Positions 7,493 to 16,501 of a stretch of 64,000 nt of DNA are shown in pieces. The notes under the pieces were generated by a model. That model was not told the origin of the DNA. It saw nothing but the letters and a program-made list of their open reading frames with translations, and did not search any database. The stretch spans positions 1 through 64,000 of the forward strand of contig NZ_FONY01000025.1 in assembly GCF_900113045.1 (NCBI RefSeq), given 5' to 3'. How positions within the stretch are numbered: position 1 is the first letter of the stretch; each line of letters begins with the position of its first letter. The position numbers and the translations under genes are program-made. This DNA is from Thermoflexibacter ruber (lineage in GTDB: Bacteria; Bacteroidota; Bacteroidia; Cytophagales; Thermoflexibacteraceae).

Positions 7493-8803
7493 TTATTTTT
7501 TCTTCTTTATCTCCATATAGTCCAAAGTCAAGTTGCACAAGGCTTTTACGCCAAGCAACATTCCACTTTCATCTATATAAAAATCAGGTGTATGATGTGG
7601 GGCGACCTCTTCTGGATTTTTTCCTTTGGGCATACCTCCTAAGAAGAAGAATAAAGCAGGTATTTTCTGGGCATAAAAAGAAAAATCCTCAGCCCCTGTT
7701 ACGGCTTTTTGTAAAGATACGTTGCTTTTCCCTGCTACTGCCTCCAAAGTAGGCACCATCATTTCTGTAAGTGTAGGGTCGTTGTAGGTAACAGGATTCC
7801 CTCTCTGGATTTTTACTTCGGCAGATGCTCCTGCACTTTCAGCTATTTTTTGCGCAGTGAGTTCTATTTTTTGATGAATTTGGTTTTGGGTTTCATTGTT
7901 GAGGGTACGGATAGTACCTTCCATTTCTACACTTTCAGGAATGATATTATTACGAACTCCACCGTGGATAGCCCCCACAGAAATGACTGCGGCATCTTCT
8001 GTCAGAGGGGTTTGACGACTAATAATAGTTTGTAAGCCATTGATTATCTGTGCAGAAACCACTACTGGGTCTATGCCTGCCCATGGGCTTGCTCCATGAG
8101 TTTGTTTACCTTTGACCTTGATAGTAAATCGGTCGGAAGCTGCCATAGTACCCTCTGGACGGTAACGAATCTTGCCTACTTCGGTCATAGAGTTGATGTG
8201 CAGACCAAAGATGACATCTACTTTGGGGTTTTCCAATACGCCTTCTTGCACCATGAGGCTTGCTCCTCCCTCTTCGCCTTCAGGTGCGCCTTCTTCTGCT
8301 GGTTGGAAAATAAACTTGACTGAGCCTGTAAGTTCACTTTTGAGTGAGGTCAAAATTTCTGCCACTCCCATCAAAATTGCTACATGTGTATCATGCCCGC
8401 AAGCATGCATTACTCCTACATTTTGCCCGTTATAAGTGGATTTTTCTTTGGAGGCAAAAGGCAAATCTACACGCTCAACTACGGGCAGTGCGTCCATATC
8501 TGCCCTCAAAGCCACCACGGGACCAGGCTTGCCACTTTCCAAAAGGGCTACAACTCCTGTTTTTGCAACATTGGTTTGGACTTTCAAACCCAAATTTCTC
8601 AGATGTTCAGCTACTTTTTCTGCGGTCTTAAACTCGCGATTAGAAAGTTCAGGAAACTGATGAAAATGCCTACGCCACTGAATGACTTTGGGTTCTATTT
8701 CCTGAGCCATCACTTCTATACGCTTGGAGAGTTTGTTTTTCTGTGCATAAGTAGGGGAAGAGCCTACAAGTGCCACAGTTAGAACTAAGAAAAGGTATTT
8801 CAT
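7493..8803 (-). CDS. secreted M20 family amidohydrolase/carboxypeptidase
   Basis: A 436-residue zinc amidohydrolase of the M20D type (hippurate hydrolase/N-acyl-amino-acid deacylase). The N-terminus MKYLFLVLTVALVGSSPTYAQ is a signal peptide, so it acts in the periplasm or outside. Visible motifs include RRHFHQFPELSNREFKTA near residues 44-61, ALRADMDALPV (98-108), MHACGHDTHVA (132-142) with the metal-binding Cys/His, PAEEG (170-174), and VTGAEDFSFYA near 385. A dimerisation insertion between the two catalytic halves begins near residue 215. It probably cleaves N-acylated amino acids or peptides; the substrate cannot be told. Single-gene unit. Confidence 0.92.
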   Translation of the reverse strand: MKYLFLVLTVALVGSSPTYAQKNKLSKRIEVMAQEIEPKVIQWRRHFHQFPELSNREFKTAEKVAEHLRNLGLKVQTNVAKTGVVALLESGKPGPVVALRADMDALPVVERVDLPFASKEKSTYNGQNVGVMHACGHDTHVAILMGVAEILTSLKSELTGSVKFIFQPAEEGAPEGEEGGASLMVQEGVLENPKVDVIFGLHINSMTEVGKIRYRPEGTMAASDRFTIKVKGKQTHGASPWAGIDPVVVSAQIINGLQTIISRQTPLTEDAAVISVGAIHGGVRNNIIPESVEMEGTIRTLNNETQNQIHQKIELTAQKIAESAGASAEVKIQRGNPVTYNDPTLTEMMVPTLEAVAGKSNVSLQKAVTGAEDFSFYAQKIPALFFFLGGMPKGKNPEEVAPHHTPDFYIDESGMLLGVKALCNLTLDYMEIKKKK

Positions 8804-8919
8804 AGATTTAATAGTTTGATGTTGATAAATTGGTAATCAAAAAGATACAAGTTTTAAGTCCTTAGTTAAAGCTAAATACTGATTTGCCTATCAAAGATAA
8901 AGAATAAACTATCAAAATA

Positions 8920-8960
8920 AAACAAAAGCAAACATTCCTCTTTATTTGGGAATGTTTGCC
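8920..8960 (-). terminator. Rho-independent terminator, minus strand
   Basis: GCAAACATTCC (8928-8938) and GGGAATGTTTGC (8948-8959) form an 11-bp stem; read on the minus strand it is followed by a T-rich tract. It lies about 40 bases after the stop of the coiled-coil secreted protein gene. Confidence 0.8.
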
Positions 8961-8998
8961 TTTAATGTAATAGCTACAAGTTATTTATTAGCAGTCAA

Positions 8999-9616
8999 TT
9001 AGCTACCTTTTTTCCCACTTTTTTGCTTAGATTTCATCTCCTCATAAGCTTTATTTTGCTCAGCATTTAAAATCTTTTTTACATTTTCATCTAATTTATC
9101 TTCTATGCCATCTGCATCAAAGCTTTTGATTTCTTCTTGTTCTTTACTGATTTCTTCTTGCATCTTAGTCAGCTCTTCTTTCATTTTTTCTATTTCTGCG
9201 TTTTCTTTGTTTTTAGCTTCTTCTATCTTCTTAGCCTCTTCTTCATCTGCTACCTCTTTAGGAGAACCGTACTTTTCATTGAAAGCAGCAATTCTTGCGT
9301 TCAAGACATCTGCTTTAGCTTTTGCGTCAGCTGCCATTTTGATAAGCCCTGCTTTTTTATCATTAAAGGCTTGAATAGCAGCATAGTATTCTGTATATGC
9401 TTCTAAAAGACTTTTTTTCTGTGCAGCACTTACGACTGCTTTAGGGTCTGGTGTTTTCTTTTCAGCGATGGCTTTGTTCTTAATAGTAGCATCTATAAAT
9501 TTTGCTACGCTCTCACTTTTTGTTTTTGCCTTTGCTTCTGGCGTTTGAGTTTGTCCAAAGCTAAAACCAACCATCAATAATGTCATTAGGGTACTTAACA
9601 AGATTCTTTTTGCCAT
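8999..9616 (-). CDS. secreted Lys/Glu-rich coiled-coil protein, unknown function
   Basis: The 205-residue protein starts with a signal peptide (MAKRILLSTLMTLLMVGFSFGQ, residues 1-22). The mature part is almost all helical: an Ala/Lys-rich segment, then Glu/Lys-rich heptads (about 120-165, EEAKKIEEAKNKENAEIEKM) typical of a coiled coil, ending with KSKQKSGKKGS. No catalytic motif is visible and I do not recognise the family. It resembles in composition small periplasmic or surface proteins that hold Spy/OmpH-like helices. Monocistronic, with its own terminator. Confidence 0.75.
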   Translation of the reverse strand: MAKRILLSTLMTLLMVGFSFGQTQTPEAKAKTKSESVAKFIDATIKNKAIAEKKTPDPKAVVSAAQKKSLLEAYTEYYAAIQAFNDKKAGLIKMAADAKAKADVLNARIAAFNEKYGSPKEVADEEEAKKIEEAKNKENAEIEKMKEELTKMQEEISKEQEEIKSFDADGIEDKLDENVKKILNAEQNKAYEEMKSKQKSGKKGS

Positions 9617-9993
9617 AGGAATTGTTGTGAATTTGGTGAATAAATAATTTCTACTCGATTTTGATATTACCTAATTCTACAAAAATAGAAATTTGGTAAA
9701 AACAAATCGTTAAAACAGCAAATATTAACATTTTTTTAAACTTTTCGCTGTTTTCTTACAAAAGCATTTACAAAATCAAGACCTATTTGGAAAGTTTTAA
9801 CAATTTTCAACTGAATAAAATGTTAATGTCCAACAAAAAGTTTTATAAAATACATCATGCTTAACTTTGCATAGCAATACATTTATACAAAACATTGAAA
9901 TAATTGCGATATATAAGCCCTGTTGTATAATTTAGTATAAAATATAGGCATCAAAATTTTCTTTTGATTTCTTTCTCAAACTTTTGCAAGACA
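9617..9993. other. 377-base intergenic region, no gene seen
   Basis: This divergent, very AT-rich stretch lies between the coiled-coil protein and porQ. It holds an interrupted inverted repeat, AAAACAGC (9712-9719) and GCTGTTTT (9747-9754), and several AT-rich candidate -7 sequences, none decisive. No tRNA-like fold or open frame of note. Confidence 0.5.
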
Positions 9994-11055
9994 ATGAAAA
10001 TAAAAAAATTAGCCTTCTTTCTATCAATCTTACTTTGGTGGTATTTTCCTCTCTATGCTCAACTTGGCGGAAAACAACATTTTAGCTTTTTACACCTTGC
10101 TTCTAATGCCCGTATTTTAGGTTTAGGGGGCGTGAACTTAACGGCTGATGCCAAAGATTTAGGTATGTTTTGGGCTAATCCCTCTCTGGTAGATACGGCA
10201 CATGCAACTAACTTACAACTCAACTTTTTTACGCTTAATGCTGGCAGCACCTACTCTACGCTGGCTTTCCAGAAAAATCTCTCTGCTACTCGCTTCTTGC
10301 GTCTTGGGGTTCAGTATCTTGGCTATGGTAGCTTTGACGGATTTGACCCCGCAGGGAGCAGCACAGGCTCTTTCTCAGCAGGAGATTACGCATTGACGAT
10401 TTCCTACGCACACCGTATCACTCCTTTTACGCTTGGAACAAATCTCAAATTGGTTGGCTCGTCTATCGCCAATTTCTCCTCTTTCGGAATGTTAATAGAT
10501 ATAGCTGGGGCATTTATACACCCTGAAAAAGATTTTAAGCTTGCCCTTGCTATCAAGAATATAGGCTTCGCACTAAGTAATTATACTGACCTCTCCCAAT
10601 TTTCTATGCCTTTTGATGCTCAAATAGGCTTTTCTTATCGCCCAGAGCAGATGCCCATGCGCTTTTCTTTGACTACTCATCAACTTTTCCCTGTAGCAGA
10701 TATAGTTTACAATGACCCTAATAGGAAAGGGCTTATCGATGCACTTGGCAATGAAGTAAAGCAAAGTGTAAGCCTGTTTGATAAAATTAGTAGGCGGGTG
10801 GTGATAGGCACAGAGCTGCTTTTTAGCCAAAACTTCAATATTAGGTTGGGATACAATTTCCTAAGAAGGAGCGAACTTAGCGTAGAGATGAGGCGTGCCT
10901 TAGTAGGCTTATCATTTGGCTTTATGCTGAGAGTAAAAAATATAGAAATAGCTTACAGTCGTAGTATTCAGCACTTGTCTGGGGGCATCAACTGCTTTGC
11001 GGTCAGCCTGAATACGCATAGCTTAGCAGGGAAAAAAAAGAAGGTTGTGGAATGA
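9994..11055 (+). CDS. porQ: type IX secretion system protein PorQ-like
   Basis: An outer-membrane beta-barrel-like protein of the PorV/PorQ group that works in T9SS export and handling of cargo C-terminal domains. The ATG at 9994 gives a signal peptide MKIKKLAFFLSILLWWYFPLYAQ; an upstream in-frame TTG at 9964 would put ten polar residues before it and is less likely. The mature N-terminus reads LGGKQHFSFLHLASNARILG and GLGGVNLTADAKDLGMFWAN, the hallmark of PorQ, followed by amphipathic strands. About 353 residues fits the family. No other T9SS core gene (porU, porV, sprA, gldKLMN) is in the window, but a T9SS cargo lies near 22 kb. Confidence 0.85.
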   Translation: MKIKKLAFFLSILLWWYFPLYAQLGGKQHFSFLHLASNARILGLGGVNLTADAKDLGMFWANPSLVDTAHATNLQLNFFTLNAGSTYSTLAFQKNLSATRFLRLGVQYLGYGSFDGFDPAGSSTGSFSAGDYALTISYAHRITPFTLGTNLKLVGSSIANFSSFGMLIDIAGAFIHPEKDFKLALAIKNIGFALSNYTDLSQFSMPFDAQIGFSYRPEQMPMRFSLTTHQLFPVADIVYNDPNRKGLIDALGNEVKQSVSLFDKISRRVVIGTELLFSQNFNIRLGYNFLRRSELSVEMRRALVGLSFGFMLRVKNIEIAYSRSIQHLSGGINCFAVSLNTHSLAGKKKKVVE

Positions 11056-11132
11056 AACATATATAGTATTTGCCAATAAATTTTTCATATACAAAGAAAA
11101 ATTTTTATCTTGGTCAAAATTTGATAGTAGAT

Positions 11133-12602
11133 ATGAATGAACTCCATGACCTCGAGTTTGCCTCTAATCGTAGGCACTTCCTCTCCAAACTAAGTTTAGG
11201 CATAGGTAGCGTAGGATTGGCTTCCTTGCTTACTCCTTCTGCCCTTTTTGGTAAAAATACTACTCCTCAGCCACTCATGGAAGGTGGTGCATTAGGCAAG
11301 CCTCATTTTGTTCCCAAAGCAAAAAGAGTTATTTATTTGCACCAAAGCGGCGCACCCTCGCAAATAGATTTATTCGATTACAAGCCCACTTTAACCAAAA
11401 TGTTTGGGCAGGAACTTCCTGAATCTGTGCGTAATGGTCAGCGTCTAACAGGTATGACTGCTGGTCAGGTTTCTTTTCCTCTCGCTCCTTCATTTTATTC
11501 TTTTAAGCAATACGGGCAAAGTGGCGCATGGCTGAGCGAAATCTTGCCACATCTATCTACCGTAGCAGATGAGTTGTGCTTTATTAAATCTATGCACACG
11601 GAAGCTATCAATCACGACCCAGCTATTACCTTTATCCAAACAGGTTCTCAGCAGCCAGGACGTCCAAGCATAGGAGCATGGCTAAGCTATGGCTTAGGCT
11701 CTGATAATCACAATCTTCCTGCCTTTTGTGTTTTACTTTCCAAAGGTACAGGCAATACCGGCGACCAGCCTCTTTATTCTCGCTTGTGGGGAAATGGTTT
11801 TCTTCCTTCTCTACATCAAGGAGTACAGTTCAGAGCTGGGAAAGACCCAGTGCTGTACCTGAACAACCCCGAGGGCATGACGCAGATGACGCGCCGCAAT
11901 ATGCTTGACCACCTCAAACAGCTGCAAGAAATGCAATTAGAAACATTTGGCGACCCTGAAATCATTACACGCATCGCCCAGTATGAAATGGCATACCGAA
12001 TGCAAACCTCTATTCCTGAAACTGTGGACTTATCCAAAGAGCCAGAGTACATCTTTGAGATGTACGGACCTGATTCGCGAAAAGCAGGAACTTATGCCGC
12101 CAACTGCCTATTAGCAAGACGATTAGCAGAGAGAGATGTAAAGTTCATTCAACTTTACCATACAGGATGGGACCAGCATGGGGATTGCGTAAACCAAATC
12201 AAAAGACAAGCAAGGGACATAGACCAACCTACTGCCGCTCTTATCAAAGACCTAAAAATGAGAGGCTTACTTGATGATACACTCATCATTTGGGGGGGAG
12301 AGTTTGGCAGAACCAATTATTCGCAAGGCAAACTCACCAAAGAGAACTATGGCAGAGACCACCACCCTCGTTGTTTTACTATATTCTTAGCAGGAGCAGG
12401 GGTAAAAAAAGGATTTACCTATGGGGAAACTGATGAGTTTTCCTATAACATAGCCAAAGACCCAGTGCATGTGCATGACCTTCAAGCCACTCTTTTGTAC
12501 CTTTTAGGTATTGACCATGAGCAACTGATTTTTAAGCATCAAGGACGCAGATATAGACTTACTGACGTACACGGGAAGGTAGTCAAAGGTATTTTAGCCT
12601 AA
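11133..12602 (+). CDS. Tat-exported DUF1501 protein
   Basis: A DUF1501 protein, related to the alkaline phosphatase/sulfatase fold. The ATG at 11133 (MNELHDLEF) is preferred over an in-frame TTG at 11070. Near the N-terminus NRRHFLSKLSLGIGSVGLAS is a twin-arginine signal, so the folded protein is exported. Family features include HQSGAPSQIDLFDYKP early, the central HTEAINHDPAI region, GWDQHGD, and GGEFGRTNYSQG with GRDHHPRCFTIFLAGAG near the C-terminus. About 489 residues. In Planctomycetes and many Bacteroidota this gene pairs with a cytochrome-like DUF1549/DUF1553 gene; no such partner is seen here. Enzymatic activity of the family is not established. Confidence 0.9.
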   Translation: MNELHDLEFASNRRHFLSKLSLGIGSVGLASLLTPSALFGKNTTPQPLMEGGALGKPHFVPKAKRVIYLHQSGAPSQIDLFDYKPTLTKMFGQELPESVRNGQRLTGMTAGQVSFPLAPSFYSFKQYGQSGAWLSEILPHLSTVADELCFIKSMHTEAINHDPAITFIQTGSQQPGRPSIGAWLSYGLGSDNHNLPAFCVLLSKGTGNTGDQPLYSRLWGNGFLPSLHQGVQFRAGKDPVLYLNNPEGMTQMTRRNMLDHLKQLQEMQLETFGDPEIITRIAQYEMAYRMQTSIPETVDLSKEPEYIFEMYGPDSRKAGTYAANCLLARRLAERDVKFIQLYHTGWDQHGDCVNQIKRQARDIDQPTAALIKDLKMRGLLDDTLIIWGGEFGRTNYSQGKLTKENYGRDHHPRCFTIFLAGAGVKKGFTYGETDEFSYNIAKDPVHVHDLQATLLYLLGIDHEQLIFKHQGRRYRLTDVHGKVVKGILA

Positions 12603-12695
12603 AATACAGAAATGATTTAATTTTTTTAATTGTTAAAATAATAAAAATGAGCAACTCATGAACAGTTTTTTTGTTATTTAGGCTAATAGCTAATA

Positions 12696-13850
12696 ATGAA
12701 AATGCCATTGCATCTGCCAAAATCTTTTCTTTTATTTGTTTGCTTTATCTTTGGGAATAGTTATTTTTTACTTTCCCAAGAGAAAAAAACTTTTTGGCAA
12801 AAATACAATCCTGAAGCCTTAGCCAACCGCAGATTAAGTTTTGTCCCTGTGCCTGTTATCCAAAGCAGCCCTGAAACAGGATTGAGAGGGGGGATTACTT
12901 TGGATTATTTTTTTAATACCGATGAAGGGAAAGAATCTCCTGACTCCCTTAAAACACGCGATTCCTTTGCATGGATTCAAGCCCTCTATAGCACGCGTAG
13001 GCAGTTGGTCATCGAACCTTTTTGGCAGATTTTCACCAAAGACGAGCAGTGGTTTTTGCGAGGAAGAGGTGGATATTTGGATTTCTATGAACGTTTTTGG
13101 GGCATAGGTAATGAAACCCTCCCAAGAAAAGAATATGCAGATATTTTTTATGCTCGCTACTATTTCCAAGGCAGAGTCTTAAAGAAAGTACATAATCGTT
13201 TTTTTGCAGGATTGAACTATAACTATAGCCATATCAAAGACATAGAACTTGTAGGGGCAAGTCCTACACTTTTTGGCGAGGCTGTAGGTACAGTCGGCAG
13301 CATTGTGTCTGGTATTGGCACAACCCTAAGTTTTGACTATCGCGACAATCCTTTTAGTCCCGTTAAAGGGTGGTTTTTAGATATTTCTACCACTTATTAT
13401 AGTCGTAAGTTGGGTAGCTCTTTTCGGTATAAAGAGTTTCAACTTGATTTCCGCAAGTATTTTAGGATAGGTAAAAAAGACTTTTTAGGATTCCAAACCC
13501 TTGTGCATAAAACAGATGGAGATGTACCACTGCTCGAGCTTCCTCGCTTAGGAAGCCCTAACATCATGCGGGGGTATTTTACAGGAAGGTATCGCGATGA
13601 GCAGTACTTTGCCAGCCAAATAGAATATAGGAAGCCCTTTGGAAAACTTTTGGTAGGGGCTGTTTTTGCCTCTGCGGGTGCAGTAGGTACAGAACTTCAT
13701 AAGATTAAAGCATCAGATTTACGCTATACTTATGGTACAGGTCTGAGAGTATTGGTAAATAAAGCCAAAACTTTGTATGCCCGCCTTGACTTTGCAGTAA
13801 GTACCGAAGGAGATAGCGGTTTCTACTTGCGATTTGCTGATGCTTTCTAA
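12696..13850 (+). CDS. Omp85/BamA-like outer-membrane barrel protein without POTRA domains
   Basis: A 384-residue outer-membrane protein of the bacterial surface antigen (Omp85) superfamily. A signal peptide (residues 1-28) is followed by about 355 residues of beta-barrel sequence, with SSPETGLRGGITLDYFF near residue 50, the DYRDNPFSPVKGWFLDISTT segment near residue 215 (typical of Omp85 C-terminal barrels), and LPRLGSPNIMRGYFTGRYRD near residue 285, matching the conserved barrel lid-lock region. No POTRA repeats are present, so a role in substrate insertion like BamA is doubtful; short family members are often linked to lipid or metalloesterase partners. Ends in F, as expected of an outer-membrane barrel. 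Confidence 0.8.
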   Translation: MKMPLHLPKSFLLFVCFIFGNSYFLLSQEKKTFWQKYNPEALANRRLSFVPVPVIQSSPETGLRGGITLDYFFNTDEGKESPDSLKTRDSFAWIQALYSTRRQLVIEPFWQIFTKDEQWFLRGRGGYLDFYERFWGIGNETLPRKEYADIFYARYYFQGRVLKKVHNRFFAGLNYNYSHIKDIELVGASPTLFGEAVGTVGSIVSGIGTTLSFDYRDNPFSPVKGWFLDISTTYYSRKLGSSFRYKEFQLDFRKYFRIGKKDFLGFQTLVHKTDGDVPLLELPRLGSPNIMRGYFTGRYRDEQYFASQIEYRKPFGKLLVGAVFASAGAVGTELHKIKASDLRYTYGTGLRVLVNKAKTLYARLDFAVSTEGDSGFYLRFADAF

Positions 13851-13935
13851 AATATAACAAAAGTATTGCACTTTTAGCACAAACTGTAAATTTATACTAA
13901 TTTGGGGAGTCGAATACCAAACTTTTCATTTGCTC

Positions 13936-15009
13936 ATGGAAAATTACATAGATATTCCCCAAGCCATCAGACAAGGCGAAGAACTGAATATAGAAAATCT
14001 TAGGTTATTTTTACAGAAAGAAATTCCTGATTTACAAGGCGAAATCCAACTCTCCCAATTTCCTTCAGGCTTTTCTAATTTGACCTATTTGCTTAGTATT
14101 GGAGATAAAGAATATGTCCTTCGCCGTCCTCCCTTCGGGGCAAATATTAAATCTGCCCATGACATGTCGCGAGAATATCATATCTTAGGCAGCATCGCTC
14201 CCGCTTATCCCAAAGTTCCTAAGCCCTTGCTTTACAGTGATGATACAAGTATTATTGGAGCAGAGTTTTATATCATGGAAAGAGTAAAAGGAATTATCCT
14301 CAGACAGAAGCCTCCTAAAGACCTTGTGCTTACACCTGATATGATGCAAGCTATTTCAATTTCTGTTATTGATAATCTGGCAGACTTACACCTGATTGAT
14401 ATTCAAAAACATCAATTAATACATTTGGGAAAACCCGAGGGGTACGTAAAAAGACAAGTGGAAGGCTGGATAGAAAGATACAAAAAAGCAGAAACCGACC
14501 TCATAGTCACCATGAACAATACAGCTAACTGGCTGTTGGCTAATATGCCTGTGGATAATGCGCCAGCCTTGATTCACAATGACTATAAATATGACAACGT
14601 AGTACTCAATCCTCAAAAACTCGATGAGATTATTGCTGTATTGGACTGGGAAATGGCAACTATCGGCGACCCCCTTATGGATTTAGGCACTACGCTTGGA
14701 TATTGGGCAGAGGAAACCGACCCTGAGGTCTTAAAAGGTTTTTCGCTTACCTGCTTAGCTGGCAACCTGAATAGAAAAAAAATTGTGGAAAGATATGCAG
14801 AAAAGACAGGACAAAATTCTGCGGATTTATTGGAAAAAATTGTTTTTTACTATGCTTTTGGCTGTTTTAAAATAGGTGTAATCGTGCAACAAATTTATGC
14901 ACGTTATAAAAAAGGCTTTACCCAAGATAAACGATTTGCTAACTTGATTTACTTAGTGCATGCTTGCGGACAATGTGCAGATAAGGCAATCAAAACGGGG
15001 AAAATTTAG
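13936..15009 (+). CDS. phosphotransferase family protein (APH/ACAD10-like kinase fold)
   Basis: The ATG at 13936 follows two codons after an in-frame TTG and gives a 357-residue protein. It has the aminoglycoside-phosphotransferase/choline-kinase fold: a nucleotide-binding N-lobe (FPSGFSNLTYLL, then YVLRRPP), the catalytic loop LIHNDYKYDNVVLNP (about 215-229) with the Asp and Asn expected for metal and phosphate transfer, and the DWEMATIGDPLMDLG motif (about 240-254). This is the subgroup resembling the kinase domain of ACAD10/11, where short hydroxyacyl substrates are phosphorylated. The substrate here is unknown; antibiotic resistance is unlikely. fdhD follows after 24 bases and may be co-transcribed. 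Confidence 0.87.
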   Translation: MENYIDIPQAIRQGEELNIENLRLFLQKEIPDLQGEIQLSQFPSGFSNLTYLLSIGDKEYVLRRPPFGANIKSAHDMSREYHILGSIAPAYPKVPKPLLYSDDTSIIGAEFYIMERVKGIILRQKPPKDLVLTPDMMQAISISVIDNLADLHLIDIQKHQLIHLGKPEGYVKRQVEGWIERYKKAETDLIVTMNNTANWLLANMPVDNAPALIHNDYKYDNVVLNPQKLDEIIAVLDWEMATIGDPLMDLGTTLGYWAEETDPEVLKGFSLTCLAGNLNRKKIVERYAEKTGQNSADLLEKIVFYYAFGCFKIGVIVQQIYARYKKGFTQDKRFANLIYLVHACGQCADKAIKTGKI

Positions 15010-15033
15010 TAAATTAGCCAATAATTTAGCGAG

Positions 15034-15888
15034 ATGACAAAGACAAGTGTAAGCAATATTGATGTTTGGAAATTTGAAGTAAAAAAAACGCATACAGAGC
15101 GAGTATCAGATTTATTGGCTATTGAGGAGCCTTTGGAAATCAAGTTGCTTTACTATAACAATTTGGAAATGACAGAGCAGAGCATAGCAGTTACTATGCG
15201 TACTCCTCCTCACGATTTTGAACTTGTCTTAGGATTTCTCTTGACAGAAGGCATTATCAAAAACTTTTCTGATGTCAAAAAGATTAGATACTGTAATGCA
15301 AATGGGAAGCAAGATACAAAGGATAACATAGTAAAAGTAGAACTGCAAGCAGAGGTAAACGTAGAGTTGGCTCGCTTACAAAGAAATTTTTACACTACCT
15401 CAAGTTGTGGCATTTGTGGGAAAAGCTCTATAGAGAACATTCAACAAACACTTTGTTATGAGTTGCCTCCTCAAGTCCCTATTTTTCATGCCAAAACAAT
15501 TCTTGGGCTGAGCCAAAAAATCAAAAATGCTCAGACTAATTTTAAATATACAGGAGGTGTACATGCTTCTGCTTTGTTTGATGAAAAAGGAGAATTGATA
15601 ATGATTAGAGAAGATGTAGGCAGACATAATGCCTTAGATAAGGTAATTGGAGCTATGCTTGCCCGAGAAGAACTCCCATTGAGCGATTATTTACTTTGGG
15701 TAAGTGGGAGAATAAGTTTTGAATTGGTGCAGAAAGCACTCATGGCAGGTATTGCTTGTTTGGTGGCGGTAGGAGCGCCCTCGAGTTTGGCAGTAGATAT
15801 GGCGAGAGCATCAGGCATGACCTTAGTAGGTTTTACAAAAGAAGACAGGTTCAATATTTATAGCGGACAAGAAAGAATTACTTTTTAA
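15034..15888 (+). CDS. fdhD: formate dehydrogenase accessory sulfurtransferase FdhD
   Basis: FdhD passes sulfur from IscS to the molybdenum cofactor of formate dehydrogenases. The 284-residue sequence has the N-terminal MRTPPHDFELVLGFLLTEGI (about 57-76), the key SSCGICGKSSIENI with its CxxC (about 123-136), FKYTGGVHASALFD, IREDVGRHNALDKVIG and a C-terminal GAPSSLAVDMARASGMTLVG. No formate dehydrogenase or molybdopterin synthesis gene is in the window, although a MOSC protein lies at about 5 kb. The next gene begins three bases after the stop, so the two are probably co-translated. Confidence 0.95.
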   Translation: MTKTSVSNIDVWKFEVKKTHTERVSDLLAIEEPLEIKLLYYNNLEMTEQSIAVTMRTPPHDFELVLGFLLTEGIIKNFSDVKKIRYCNANGKQDTKDNIVKVELQAEVNVELARLQRNFYTTSSCGICGKSSIENIQQTLCYELPPQVPIFHAKTILGLSQKIKNAQTNFKYTGGVHASALFDEKGELIMIREDVGRHNALDKVIGAMLAREELPLSDYLLWVSGRISFELVQKALMAGIACLVAVGAPSSLAVDMARASGMTLVGFTKEDRFNIYSGQERITF

Positions 15889-15891
15889 AAA

Positions 15892-16332
15892 ATGCACAGA
15901 GTTTCTTTTATTTGGGGAAGCAGTTTGTGGTTATTGCTAAGTATCATAGGCATCATAGCAGGCTTAATTTTCTCTATTTTAGGTCTTTCTATTATCCTAA
16001 AAGGAGATACAAAGACAGGAAGCATTGTAGGTTCACTTTTTGGCTTGCTTCCATTATCTTTAAGCATTTGGCTGATAACAAGGATATTAAAAGATGCACA
16101 AGAAAGTAAATTGAGAGCAATAGAAAGAAATATTATTGGCATAGCTATCCAACATGGAGGGAAAACTACTCCTTTGGAAGTAACTTTAAAACTTGCTCTC
16201 TCCATAGAAGAAGCCCAAAAAGAACTTGATTTACTTACCAGTAAAGATATATTTGAATTGGAGGTAAGCGAAGAAGGTCGGTTAGTATATCGTTTGAAAG
16301 AAACGCTTTTAGGAGAAAATGAAAGGACATAA
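15892..16332 (+). CDS. small two-TM membrane protein, winged-helix-like C-terminus
   Basis: A 146-residue protein with two predicted membrane helices (about residues 9-36 and 45-66) and a soluble, charged C-terminal part (70-146). That part (IAIQHGGKTTPLEVTLKLAL to LTSKDIFELEVSEEGRLVYR) looks like a small winged-helix fold, with a helix-turn-helix and a beta-wing ending YRL. It follows fdhD almost without a gap. I do not recognise a named family; similar proteins occur in Cytophagales next to unrelated genes. Confidence 0.75.
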   Translation: MHRVSFIWGSSLWLLLSIIGIIAGLIFSILGLSIILKGDTKTGSIVGSLFGLLPLSLSIWLITRILKDAQESKLRAIERNIIGIAIQHGGKTTPLEVTLKLALSIEEAQKELDLLTSKDIFELEVSEEGRLVYRLKETLLGENERT

Positions 16333-16501
16333 TAGAAAAGCAACAGTGCTAAGCCAAATAAATTTTGCTTTTCATCATAAATATTTATTCTTTTTGTAAT
16401 TTTGTTGCAACATAGTAAAGTCAAAATTGACAAAGCACTCCTACAACAGTATCAATCTACCTTAGCTTTTTGAATCATTTAATCTCACAACATATCCCAA
16501 T

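Noticed and set aside
8096-8782. Overlapping plus-strand frames opposite the M20 gene
   Set aside because: The M20 motifs occupy the minus strand; these are antisense artefacts.
13936-15009. Aminoglycoside resistance gene
   Set aside because: The fold is shared, but the sequence fits the ACAD10/11-like kinase subgroup and there is no resistance context.
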